Assembly (NCBI GenBank): GCA_905233325.1
Contig: CAJODU010000062.1
Span: 965-10,227 of the forward strand
Reading direction: 5' to 3'
Length of the DNA: 9,263 nucleotides
DNA from: an uncultured Selenomonadaceae bacterium
Lineage (GTDB): Bacteria; Bacillota; Negativicutes; Selenomonadales; Selenomonadaceae
Shown here: one piece after another, positions 1 to 6,516 of the stretch
How positions within the stretch are numbered: the stretch's first letter is position 1
Layout: each line of letters starts with the position of its first letter
Made by a program: the position numbers and the translations under genes
The notes under the pieces: model-generated
What the model saw: only the letters and a program-made list of their open reading frames with translations
Databases searched by the model: none
What the model was told of the DNA's origin: nothing

Positions 1-878
1 ATGAAGTTCGTGTCCTCGTACTTTTTTCGCCACAGTATGGGATTGTCGTCCATCTCCTCAATGAGCAGATAATTCCTCGCGACCATTTGATTGAACATAT
101 TTATACCCATTGCGGTGGAGTCGACGGAAACACGCTGATTTATGAAAATCCTGCGGTCATATGGTCTGTCATTCGGCAGAATCAATTTTTCACCTGATTT
201 TTTGGTATGGACATAAACCCCCGGACTTGCCGCCATAAAGCGATTCGCCGCATTGACTCTGACTTCAGCACAGACAAGCACTTCGCCGAGATAGGATTGA
301 ATCACGGTATTCTTCAACGTCTCCGCCGCTGATTTCTTCATGGCACAGGCTATGTGGTGGGTGACATTGAGTTCGGTGTCGGCAATTTCAACCAACGCCC
401 GCTTGACTACGGTCTCTTTAGCAGTGCGGAAGTCCTTTATTGCAACCATTCCGGCGTTAATGATGGCAGTTTGCAGGTCTTCAAAAGTAAGAGTAGTCTT
501 GACGACAGGCGGCTCACCTCTCAAAAGAGCAGTGATATTGTCCGCATAGCTGACATTGCCGAGAGTGAATATCATCATACCGTCACTCTTGAGATAGTCG
601 GCGGCTTTTTCGATGATCGCAGTCAATCTTTTAATGGACACGGCGTCAAAGGCAGACTCACTGAAGACAATCACATCAACCTTATCTGAGGGGATTCCTG
701 ACATTTTTGAAGGCTCGAAAATCTCTTCCACATTTTTGACGTTGTAATTGCAACTTGGATTGATGCGGAGGAAATAGCCTTTTATTTCGGTCTCATCATT
801 ATAACTAAAATCTTCACCGATAATTTCCAGCACATTTTTGGAATTTGGCGGAATGAATCCCGCAAAACTTTTTTTCAT
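1..878 (-). CDS. Methyltransferase/glycosyltransferase-like protein, 3' end cut by window
   Basis: An open frame of 292 codons runs from an ATG at 878 to the window edge without a stop, so the C-terminus is missing. The start follows GAGGT with an 8-base gap and lies 20 bases after the stop of the MmcQ-like gene, suggesting co-transcription. Residues about 15-150 have the layout of a class I SAM-dependent methyltransferase: NVLEII (15-20), DVIVFSESAFD (68-78), a hydrophobic GMMIF strand (100-104) and a TFEDLQTAIINAGM stretch near 131-144. The glycine-rich SAM loop expected after VLEI is absent (it reads VLEIIGEDFS), so the fold may not methylate. Residues about 235-292 (RIFINQR, then ARNYLLIEEMDDNP) resemble the nucleotide-sugar side of some glycosyltransferases. 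A role in surface glycan synthesis is inferred only. The frame is certain; the family is moderately supported. Confidence 0.6.
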   Translation of the reverse strand, partial: MKKSFAGFIPPNSKNVLEIIGEDFSYNDETEIKGYFLRINPSCNYNVKNVEEIFEPSKMSGIPSDKVDVIVFSESAFDAVSIKRLTAIIEKAADYLKSDGMMIFTLGNVSYADNITALLRGEPPVVKTTLTFEDLQTAIINAGMVAIKDFRTAKETVVKRALVEIADTELNVTHHIACAMKKSAAETLKNTVIQSYLGEVLVCAEVRVNAANRFMAASPGVYVHTKKSGEKLILPNDRPYDRRIFINQRVSVDSTAMGINMFNQMVARNYLLIEEMDDNPILWRKKYEDTNF

Positions 879-898
879 CACATTACCTCTGAAATTGT

Positions 899-1600
899 TT
901 ACTTTTTCTCTGACTTTGTATGTTGAGATTTTTTCTTCACGGCAAGATCATAACTGACATCAATTCTGCGGTAAATTTCTTCAAGAGGCACACTGTTATT
1001 GAGACAGATCGTCAGCCAGTTCTTCTTGTTCATATGATAACCGAAGAAGTAACGCCTCTCGTCCAAAATTTCTTCCAACTCTTCCGGCTGAATCCTCAAA
1101 TCCAAAATCTCTATAATCTCGTGGCCTTCCATTCCGAGCTTATCCATAGAGACAGTCAGCAGAATTCCATACCATTTGCGGCTGTCTTTCCTGCGCCAGA
1201 CGGCATACTTTGGAAACATATCCCAAAGATATTCAAGCTCATCATTGTATTTTTCACGAATATACTTGATAATCTCACGCGCTTGGCTGCTCTTAAAAAT
1301 ATCCTTGTCGAAACAGAAAGACTCAATCCGGCGCATAATATTTTCATACTCTTCTCTGATGCTGCCGACAAACTCACCAACCGCATCATCAACCAGATGA
1401 AGTACATATTCCTCACCGGACTCACTGTCAACAATCTTGGTATCTACCTCATTACCCTTTGACACTTTGACAGTCAACTGCATTTGACCCTTGGCTATGG
1501 TTGTGTTGTAAATGTATTCACTGCCGGACTGTTCAAAACCATAATCAATCAAACGCTCTTCATTCAGTATTCTGTCCCTAAAAAGTGCTTTTGTCAACAT
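899..1600 (-). CDS. MmcQ/YjbR family protein with N-terminal extension
   Basis: This encodes 233 residues. The C-terminal half is recognisably MmcQ/YjbR (DUF419): FPKYAVWRRKDSRKWYG at about 129-145, an EILDL strand near 164-168, and GYHMNKKNWLTI at about 187-198. These match the family's Trp/Tyr/His-rich signature. The family is small, often annotated DNA-binding because of its CyaY-like fold, and its biochemical role is not established. The first ~95 residues form an additional domain that I do not recognise, so the protein is about twice the length of a single-domain member. The ATG at 1600 is preferred over a GTG at 1609 because AGGTG sits at the right distance before it. The gene is followed after 20 bases by the methyltransferase-like gene. 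No convincing promoter was found in the ~110-base AT-rich gap upstream. Confidence 0.85.
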   Translation of the reverse strand: MLTKALFRDRILNEERLIDYGFEQSGSEYIYNTTIAKGQMQLTVKVSKGNEVDTKIVDSESGEEYVLHLVDDAVGEFVGSIREEYENIMRRIESFCFDKDIFKSSQAREIIKYIREKYNDELEYLWDMFPKYAVWRRKDSRKWYGILLTVSMDKLGMEGHEIIEILDLRIQPEELEEILDERRYFFGYHMNKKNWLTICLNNSVPLEEIYRRIDVSYDLAVKKKSQHTKSEKK

Positions 1601-1709
1601 AATTTTCACCTACTCACAAAATATTATTTATCACTGATTTCTATAAATTATGATAATTTACAAAATTTTCAAGTATTTATAAATGTTAATATTAAAAGCT
1701 GACCATTAA

Positions 1710-2354
1710 TTAGAATTTATGTTGAAAATTTAGAGTAAATCCCATACCATTGTAGCCGGGATTATGGGATCTCAATCCATTTGAAAAGTGACTGACGGAA
1801 TAGCCTAAACTGACAGCATCTCTTTTGGTTGCTTGCCACAAAAGACGCGGTCCTATTCTCCACAAAAATCCATAGGCACGCCCTTCTGCCGGATGAGCCT
1901 TGTTATAAAACATCAAACTGCCGGTAAAGTCACCTGCAAAGTGAAGTTTACCTGAGATTGGTCTCTTATAACGCAGCATAAATGAAGGACCTACGCCAAC
2001 GCCCTCACTGTCCAACCAGCCTTTATTTCTTGATCTTGAGTATCCTGTTGCTCTTGTGACAGTGAGTCCGCGATACAATTCAAGTGATTTTATATGTTTA
2101 AATTGCTGAAATACATGTACATTGTAATTTTTTATATCACGATTTTTTTCAGTATTAGTATTAAGATATTCCAGTTGAATCTCAAAAGTTTTCTTAACAT
2201 CATCGTTATTTTTTTTTATCTTTTTAGCGGTTTCTTCGAGAATTGTCTCTTTCAACATTGTATCTTCTACATTATCTTTTACCAATTCTTTTGCATTTAC
2301 TACATTATTCATCAAAAGGAGGACAGTAACAAAAAAGATCAATGTTTTTTTCAA
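1710..2354 (-). CDS. PagL-like lipid A 3-O-deacylase (acyloxyacyl hydrolase family), outer-membrane beta-barrel
   Basis: This encodes 214 residues from a TTG at 2354, chosen because GAGGTG lies 7-8 bases before it and because it places a textbook signal peptide at the N-terminus (MKKTLIFFVTVLLLM, cleavage likely after VVNA). An acidic/lysine-rich stretch of about 45 residues follows, then alternating strands ending in FQHKF with a terminal Phe, as in outer-membrane barrels. The motif HFSNGL (His189, Ser191) followed by NPGYNG matches the H-x-S-N ... N-P-G signature of PagL enzymes, which remove the 3-O-linked acyl chain of lipid A in the outer leaflet. The acidic third member of the PagL triad is not evident after NPG, where this protein has Asn/Gly, so activity is uncertain. 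The gene lies 17 bases after uppP and is probably co-transcribed with it. Confidence 0.78.
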   Translation of the reverse strand: MKKTLIFFVTVLLLMNNVVNAKELVKDNVEDTMLKETILEETAKKIKKNNDDVKKTFEIQLEYLNTNTEKNRDIKNYNVHVFQQFKHIKSLELYRGLTVTRATGYSRSRNKGWLDSEGVGVGPSFMLRYKRPISGKLHFAGDFTGSLMFYNKAHPAEGRAYGFLWRIGPRLLWQATKRDAVSLGYSVSHFSNGLRSHNPGYNGMGFTLNFQHKF

Positions 2355-2371
2355 ATTCTCACACCTCACTA

Positions 2372-3211
2372 TTAAATAGGATCACCTATCAGAAACAGAT
2401 AAATAAATACAATTAAGCCAAGCCCTATTCTGTACCAACCGAAAGCGGTGAAGTCATTTTTCTTGATATAGTGCAGCAAGAATTTTATTGAGATGATGGA
2501 AACGACGAAGGCTGTCACCATACCAATCAAAAGAATCAGCATTTCAGAGCTTGTAAAATTTAATCCAAATTTAAAGATTTTCAAGATACTTGCACCGAAC
2601 ATAACGGGAATTGCGAGGTAGAAAGTAAATTCCGCCGCAACCTGCCTTGAAGTACCAAGAATTATACCACCGAGTATAGTTGAGCCTGAGCGTGAAGTCC
2701 CCGGCACAAGTGACAATACTTGAAACATTCCAATCAGAAAAGCTGTCTTATAGTCGAGGTGATCAATATCTCTTGCACGTGGTATACGGTAACGATTGTA
2801 ATTTTCAACGATTATAAAAAGGATTCCGTAAAAGATAAGCATTGTGGCAACGATCGGCGTTGTCATCAGATTTTCTTCCATCCAGTCGTTGAGCGGCAAC
2901 CCTATAGCCGCCGCCGGTATACAGGCAAGCAGGACTTTATACCACAATTTAAATGTATTCTGCTTTTGAAGTTTGCTCTTCCAAGGCGAAAATGGATTCA
3001 GCTTTTCAAAATTCAGCACGACAACCGCGAGAATGGCACCGAGCTGGATCACAATCAAAAACATATCCATAAATTGTTTGCTTATGTCAAGTTTTACAAA
3101 TTCATCAACAAGGATCATATGTCCCGTACTGCTGATAGGCAGCCACTCTGTCAACCCTTCAACGACGCCTATTAATATAGTTTTCAAAACTTCTGTTATG
3201 CTTAAATCCAC
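2372..3211 (-). CDS. uppP: Undecaprenyl-diphosphatase UppP (BacA)
   Basis: This integral-membrane phosphatase recycles undecaprenyl diphosphate to the monophosphate carrier for peptidoglycan and surface polysaccharide synthesis; overexpression gives bacitracin resistance. At 279 residues it has the usual family length and multiple hydrophobic helices. Both signature regions are present: VEGLTEWLPISSTGH (Glu18, Glu22, PISSTGH 25-31; the second position is Ile where many have Val or S) and PGTSRSGST (170-178) with Arg174, matching the catalytic Glu, His and Arg of E. coli BacA. The GTG at 3211 is chosen over an in-frame ATG at 3229 because GGAGG lies 7 bases before it, inside the longer reading. 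The downstream gene is the PagL-like protein, giving a two-gene envelope-lipid unit. Confidence 0.96.
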   Translation of the reverse strand: MDLSITEVLKTILIGVVEGLTEWLPISSTGHMILVDEFVKLDISKQFMDMFLIVIQLGAILAVVVLNFEKLNPFSPWKSKLQKQNTFKLWYKVLLACIPAAAIGLPLNDWMEENLMTTPIVATMLIFYGILFIIVENYNRYRIPRARDIDHLDYKTAFLIGMFQVLSLVPGTSRSGSTILGGIILGTSRQVAAEFTFYLAIPVMFGASILKIFKFGLNFTSSEMLILLIGMVTAFVVSIISIKFLLHYIKKNDFTAFGWYRIGLGLIVFIYLFLIGDPI

Positions 3212-3242
3212 AAAATATCCTCCACTCATTCACTTTGAATTG

Positions 3243-3271
3243 ATGATATATATTTTACAAAAAAATTTCAA
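3243..3271 (-). promoter_or_regulatory. Predicted sigma-70/SigA promoter of uppP
   Basis: Read on the minus strand, TTGAAA (3271-3266) and TATCAT (3248-3243) are separated by exactly 17 bases, placing transcription start near 3236, about 25 bases before the uppP GTG. The surrounding DNA is A/T-rich, so chance matches are possible, but the position immediately after the scpB terminator fits a new transcription unit. Confidence 0.5.
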
Positions 3272-3301
3272 AAAAATAAAGCCTAATTTGAGATTTTAGG
3301 C
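3270..3301 (-). terminator. Rho-independent terminator of the iorB-scpB unit
   Basis: On the minus strand GCCTAA and TTAGGC pair around a 9-base loop (stem 3301-3281), followed by a T-rich tail TTTATTTTTT. The TAA in the first arm's complement region at 3283-3285 is the scpB stop codon, so the hairpin overlaps the end of the gene. The stem is short (6 bp) but the T tract is strong. Confidence 0.65.
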
Positions 3302-3795
3302 AAATCTTTTAAAGATTTTATTCCGAATACTTGCAAAAAATTTTCAGTCGTTCCATATAATATAGGTCGTCCCAGGACAGGCTTCCTGCCGACCTCTTCA
3401 ATTAATTCAAATTCCGTGAGCTTGGTAAGAGTTCTATCAACATTGACGCCGCGGATTTCTTCTATCTCCACCCTTGTCACCGGCTGCATGAAGGCAATTA
3501 TTGATAGAGTTTCCATCATCGCTGAAGATAGTTTCTGAGTTACGGTTGAGGATAATTTATCAATGACGGAAAAATACTCCGGTCTGGTTGAAAGCTGCCA
3601 TCCTGCTGCCGTCTCACGCAGTATTATACCGCGATCTTTGAGGTCTTTGTCGAGCTGTCTGAGTAAGTCGGACACTTCAACGACGCCGGTATCTAACAAT
3701 TCAGCGAGCCTTTCCTTAGAGAGAGGATCACCTGCCGCAAATAATAAAGCCTCAAGTTCGGCAGTCTCATTAAATTTTTTAGATGACTTTTCCAT
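3283..3795 (-). CDS. scpB: Segregation and condensation protein ScpB
   Basis: This encodes 170 residues matching ScpB, the tandem winged-helix subunit that dimerises and binds the ScpA kleisin in the SMC-ScpAB condensin and helps segregate chromosomes. Visible family segments are LEALLFAAGDPLS near the N-terminus (first winged helix to about residue 75), then METLSIIAFMQPVTRVEIEE, IRGVN, and GRPILYGTTENFLQVFGI (second winged helix, ~85-160). Length is slightly short but normal. The ATG overlaps the stop of iorB by one base (TAATG) and has no good ribosome site of its own, which implies translational coupling. scpA, the usual upstream partner, is not here. The stop codon lies inside the terminator stem. 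Confidence 0.95.
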   Translation of the reverse strand: MEKSSKKFNETAELEALLFAAGDPLSKERLAELLDTGVVEVSDLLRQLDKDLKDRGIILRETAAGWQLSTRPEYFSVIDKLSSTVTQKLSSAMMETLSIIAFMQPVTRVEIEEIRGVNVDRTLTKLTEFELIEEVGRKPVLGRPILYGTTENFLQVFGIKSLKDLPKISN

Positions 3796-4370
3796 TAGAC
3801 AGCGGCTTTGCCCAATTCAAACGCTTTTTTATTGAGTTCAAGGAATTTCGGCGGCACATTTGCCTTTAATGATTCCTGCCAGGCTGATTCTTCAATATCA
3901 AAGTAATGCGACAATCTGCCCAGAAGGACAATATTCACAGCTTTAGGCGATCCTGCCTGCTTGGCAAGTGTCAGACAATCCATTGCATCGACTTTGATAC
4001 CCTTGGACTTTATCTTCTCCACTAAGTTCTCAGGATATTCAGCAGCACCTGTAATAACGGGCATAGGATCAATTTGCTGGGTGTTGGTGACTATTTGTCC
4101 TTCAGGCTTGAGATAAGGAAGCCATCTTGCTGTCTCCAAAATTTCAAATGATACGATATAATCAGCCTCGCCTTTATCAACAAAAGGTGAATAAACTTTA
4201 TCGCCAAATCTCACATAAGTTATGACACTGCCGCCGCGCTGGCTCATTCCGTGAACTTCAGAAACCTTCACATCATAACCGGCATTGAGCAGTAAATGTC
4301 CCAAAATCTTACTCGCAAGCAATGAACCCTGCCCGCCAACGCCAACAATGATAATATTTTTCGTCTCCAA
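3795..4370 (-). CDS. iorB: Indolepyruvate:ferredoxin oxidoreductase beta subunit (2-oxoacid:acceptor oxidoreductase gamma-type domain)
   Basis: This encodes 191 residues from a TTG at 4370 (METKNIIIVGVGGQG). IIVGVGGQG, then VSEVHGMSQRGGSV and VRFGDKVYSP, are signatures of the gamma-type domain of 2-oxoacid:ferredoxin oxidoreductases; length and the ending fit IorB. IorA and IorB together oxidise aryl-pyruvates such as indolepyruvate to acyl-CoA with ferredoxin, in the cytoplasm of anaerobes. The TTG is preceded by GGGGA at about 6 bases; the longer open frame runs backwards through a tRNA gene and cannot be the real N-terminus. iorA, usually adjacent, is not in this window; the neighbour upstream is tRNA-Ser. 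The stop overlaps the scpB start. The exact substrate is an inference from family resemblance. Confidence 0.88.
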   Translation of the reverse strand: METKNIIIVGVGGQGSLLASKILGHLLLNAGYDVKVSEVHGMSQRGGSVITYVRFGDKVYSPFVDKGEADYIVSFEILETARWLPYLKPEGQIVTNTQQIDPMPVITGAAEYPENLVEKIKSKGIKVDAMDCLTLAKQAGSPKAVNIVLLGRLSHYFDIEESAWQESLKANVPPKFLELNKKAFELGKAAV

Positions 4371-4394
4371 CTGCAATCCCCAACTTTCACAAAT

Positions 4395-4422
4395 ATTATA
4401 TATAGTCACTAATTCATCACAA
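4395..4422 (-). promoter_or_regulatory. Possible promoter of iorB-scpB
   Basis: On the minus strand TTGTGA (4422-4417) and a perfect TATAAT (4400-4395) are 16 bases apart, with a start expected near 4388, about 18 bases before the iorB TTG. The -35 box matches only 4 of 6 positions and the DNA is A/T-rich. Read-through from the tRNA promoter is an alternative. Confidence 0.4.
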
Positions 4423-4440
4423 ATTCTATAAATAAAAAAA

Positions 4441-4529
<89 letters not shown>

Positions 4530-4539
4530 TTGCTCAAAT

Positions 4540-4568
4540 ATAATAGCAGATATTTTCGGTTTTGTCAA
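4540..4568 (-). promoter_or_regulatory. Sigma-70/SigA promoter of tRNA-Ser
   Basis: Read on the minus strand, a consensus TTGACA (4568-4563) lies exactly 17 bases from TATTAT (4545-4540). Ten bases separate the -10 box from the tRNA 5' end at 4529, so transcription would begin a few bases before the mature tRNA. This is the best promoter match in the window. Confidence 0.85.
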
Positions 4569-4601
4569 TATGTATATTTTTAACAAATTTTTTCAACGAG
4601 C

Positions 4602-4630
4602 AAAAAAGTCGACAGTATGAACTGCCGACT
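4602..4630 (-). terminator. Rho-independent terminator of the sorbitol operon
   Basis: On the minus strand AGTCGGCAG (4630-4622) pairs with CTGTCGACT (4615-4607) as a 9-bp stem with one G-T pair and a 6-base loop, followed by six T (4607-4602). It lies about 48 bases after the stop of the srlB-srlD fusion and insulates the tRNA promoter from operon transcription. Confidence 0.9.
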
Positions 4631-4678
4631 CTACAGATGCGTCAATAGGTTTTGATTGTTTATGTCAATGGAATGGAT

Positions 4679-5890
4679 TTAGCCGCGAGTCTTGCCACCC
4701 GCAACATTGAGGGTGACGCCGTGAATATAGCCTGCTCTGTCGCTGGCGAGGAACATGACAGTATCAGCCACTTCAGTGAGTTTGCCGCTGCGTCCGAGAG
4801 GTGTGGTCTTGGTGGAGCTGTAACCTTTGCGGAGATCGTCAACGGTAATACCGCGAGTATAGGCAAGTGCCTCTTCGTAGGCGAGTGTCCTGAGGCCGGT
4901 TGCCTCCATGATACCGGGTGCGACGCCGACTACTCTGATATTGTGCTTTCCGAGTTCCTTTGCCCAGCTCCTGGAGAGGGAGACGACGCCGGCTTTAGTC
5001 ATAGCATAAACGGATTGACCTTCGGAACCCTCAAGACCGGATTCACTGCTCATATTGATGATGACGCCGCTGCCGTTCTTGAACATCTCGTGGGTGACGG
5101 CCTGCGCGACGAAGAAGACACCCTTGAGGTTGACGCTGACAACTTTTTCGTAGATGTTCTCGCTGATTTCATACTTGCCGTGCGGATCTTTGGGATCAGC
5201 AAGCAGACAAGGAATATTAATTCCGGCATTGTTTACGAGAATGTCGATTTTGCCGAATTTGTCAACGGTTGCCTTGATCATCTTATCAATGCTGTCAAGC
5301 TGGGTGACGTTTGTGACGACGTAGAGCATTTCACCGCTGCCTTCGTGAATGTCAAATACAGGCTCGTTGGGATTCATATCACAGACGACAACATTTGCAC
5401 CGTTGTCCAAAAATGCTTGGGCGACAGCTTTTCCTATGCCGCTGGCAGCACCGGTAACGATTGCAGTTTTACCTTTGAGACCAAGCCAGGAACTGTCGGC
5501 AGCTTCAGAGGCCGTCTTGATGAAGTGAATATCGTCGCCAACTTTGATTGCAGGGATTGGCTTATCTTCAACCTGAACACTGCCTTCGAGGAGTTCACCG
5601 GCACCGCCGTCAAACTTGATTGTAATGTGACCGAGATTCATCAGATTCTTCTGGACTTCACTGCCGACCTTGATGATCTTGAACTCAGCCGAGCCGATTT
5701 TGAAGATGTCGCCGACTTTGATGGTATCTTCGAGCTTGTTGCCCTCGTGAAGTACAGAGGCGTCACGAAGTTCCGGCAGATTCTTGCTCATCTCATTCTC
5801 AAACAAGATGATCATCTTGGCAGCCGCGATAAAATCTGCAACCTGACCTCCCAATTCAACGACTTTTGTGGTATAATATTCTTTGGACAT
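4679..5890 (-). CDS. srlBD: Fusion of PTS glucitol/sorbitol EIIA domain (SrlB) and sorbitol-6-phosphate 2-dehydrogenase (SrlD)
   Basis: This single uninterrupted frame encodes 403 residues from an ATG at 5890 preceded by AGGAGG with a 7-base gap; an earlier start at 5908 would overlap that ribosome site. Residues ~1-125 are EIIA(Gut): VLHEG carries His48, which aligns with the phosphorylated His43 of E. coli SrlB at identical spacing (39 residues) to the conserved NLGHITIKFDG block. After a linker of about 10 residues, ~135-403 is a short-chain dehydrogenase: NAD-binding TGAASGIG (146-153), NNAG (220-223), catalytic Ser282, Tyr295 and Lys299 (YAMTK). The EIIA half passes phosphate to EIIB; the dehydrogenase half oxidises sorbitol-6-phosphate to fructose-6-phosphate. 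In E. coli these are two separate genes. It is the last gene of the operon, before a strong terminator. Both domains look intact. Confidence 0.93.
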   Translation of the reverse strand: MSKEYYTTKVVELGGQVADFIAAAKMIILFENEMSKNLPELRDASVLHEGNKLEDTIKVGDIFKIGSAEFKIIKVGSEVQKNLMNLGHITIKFDGGAGELLEGSVQVEDKPIPAIKVGDDIHFIKTASEAADSSWLGLKGKTAIVTGAASGIGKAVAQAFLDNGANVVVCDMNPNEPVFDIHEGSGEMLYVVTNVTQLDSIDKMIKATVDKFGKIDILVNNAGINIPCLLADPKDPHGKYEISENIYEKVVSVNLKGVFFVAQAVTHEMFKNGSGVIINMSSESGLEGSEGQSVYAMTKAGVVSLSRSWAKELGKHNIRVVGVAPGIMEATGLRTLAYEEALAYTRGITVDDLRKGYSSTKTTPLGRSGKLTEVADTVMFLASDRAGYIHGVTLNVAGGKTRG

Positions 5891-5932
5891 TAGAAAACCT
5901 CCTAACATGCGGTTAATGTCTATTCAGATACG

Positions 5933-5972
5933 GGCGGCGTGTGTAATGGTTGGGGGACCTCCACACGCTGCC
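5933..5972 (-). other. Intergenic hairpin between srlE and the srlB-srlD fusion
   Basis: On the minus strand GCGTGTG (5968-5962) pairs perfectly with CACACGC (5943-5937) around an 18-base loop, and the stem extends by GGC/GCC past one mismatch (5972-5970 with 5935-5933). The loop itself can form GGT/ACC around a C-rich tip. No T tract follows, so it is not a simple terminator. It may shape mRNA stability or relative expression within the operon; this is inference. Confidence 0.55.
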
Positions 5973-5992
5973 TCTTTATCTTTTACGATTAA

Positions 5993-6346
5993 TTAAGACT
6001 CATAGAGACCGAAACTTGCAACCCAGGCAAGGACGACGGAGATCGGTCCGGTGATAAACCTTGAGTAAAGGACGGAAGGCACGCCGACTTCAACAGTTTC
6101 AGCATCAGCCTCAGCAAGACCGAGACCGACAGGAACGAAGTCACAAGCGCACTGTGCATTGATGGCGAAGAGTGCAGGAAGGGCAAGATGAGGGGGAATG
6201 TTGCCTTCACCAATCTGGACGCCAATCAGAACGCCGATAACCTGTGCAATGACGGCACCTGGTCCCAAGAATGGCGAGAGGAACGGGAATGAGCAGATAC
6301 AGGCCAAGATCACGAGACCGACGATATTGCCGGCAAGTGATGAAAA
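5993..6346 (-). pseudogene. srlE: srlE C-terminal remnant (PTS glucitol/sorbitol EIIB-C2 subunit)
   Basis: About 117 codons match the C-terminus of SrlE, the subunit that normally combines an EIIB phosphotransfer domain with membrane segments. Conserved blocks are CSFPFLSPFLGPGAVIAQVI, GNIPPHLALPALFAINAQ, CDFVPVGLGLAEA and GVPSVLYSRFITGP, almost as in E. coli. Homology runs back through LAGNIVGL to about 6340-6346 and then stops abruptly at AT-rich DNA; an in-frame stop (TAA) occurs at 6364-6362. There is no start codon or ribosome site suited to this fragment (the first possible start is GTG at 6313, inside a helix). The EIIB domain with its phospho-Cys and the first membrane helices are absent. 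The reading frame of what remains is clean, so the lesion is recent or is an assembly artefact. The left boundary is approximate. Confidence 0.9.
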
Positions 6347-6394
6347 ATAATAAGCCGACGATTATTCGCCAACTTTAAATTTAATAAATTTTGC

Positions 6395-6423
6395 TTGCAA
6401 AAAACGCCTTGATAAGCTAAAAT
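6395..6423 (+). promoter_or_regulatory. Predicted promoter of the HNH gene
   Basis: TTGCAA (6395-6400) and TAAAAT (6418-6423) are exactly 17 bases apart, giving a start near 6430 and an untranslated leader of about 85 bases that contains the inverted repeat at 6452-6483. It lies inside the inserted segment, so the element would carry its own promoter. The -35 box matches 4 of 6 positions, the -10 box 5 of 6. Confidence 0.5.
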
Positions 6424-6451
6424 GTTAGTGTTGAATTAATCTAATAGCTTT

Positions 6452-6483
6452 CGAGACGTCTTTGTTTATATTTTAACGTCTCG
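6452..6483 (+). repeat. Perfect 8-bp inverted repeat in the HNH leader
   Basis: CGAGACGT (6452-6459) and ACGTCTCG (6476-6483) are exact reverse complements around a 16-base AT-rich spacer. The repeat lies between the predicted promoter and the HNH start, 33 bases before the ATG. It could form an RNA hairpin controlling translation, or be a DNA site bound by the encoded zinc-ribbon protein. No T tract follows it. Confidence 0.65.
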
Positions 6484-6516
6484 TTGTCTGATTGTCAAGA
6501 AAGAGGCGATTTTATT

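Noticed and set aside
920..1462. A 180-codon plus-strand frame
   Set aside because: It is antisense to the MmcQ/YjbR gene, which has a ribosome site and clear family motifs; the plus-strand protein has none.
1601..1709. Promoter and terminator between the PagL-like gene and the MmcQ-like gene
   Set aside because: Several TTGAAA- and TATAGA-like boxes occur in this AT-rich gap but none has both a good -10 and proper spacing, and short AT palindromes there do not make a credible terminator.
4652..5893. A 413-codon open frame on the plus strand
   Set aside because: It is the exact antisense of the srlB-srlD fusion, has no family features or ribosome site, and comes from the codon bias of the real gene.
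6484..6516. A TTG start at 6484 for the HNH protein
   Set aside because: It directly abuts the inverted repeat and lacks a ribosome site, whereas the ATG at 6517 has GAGG at a reasonable distance.
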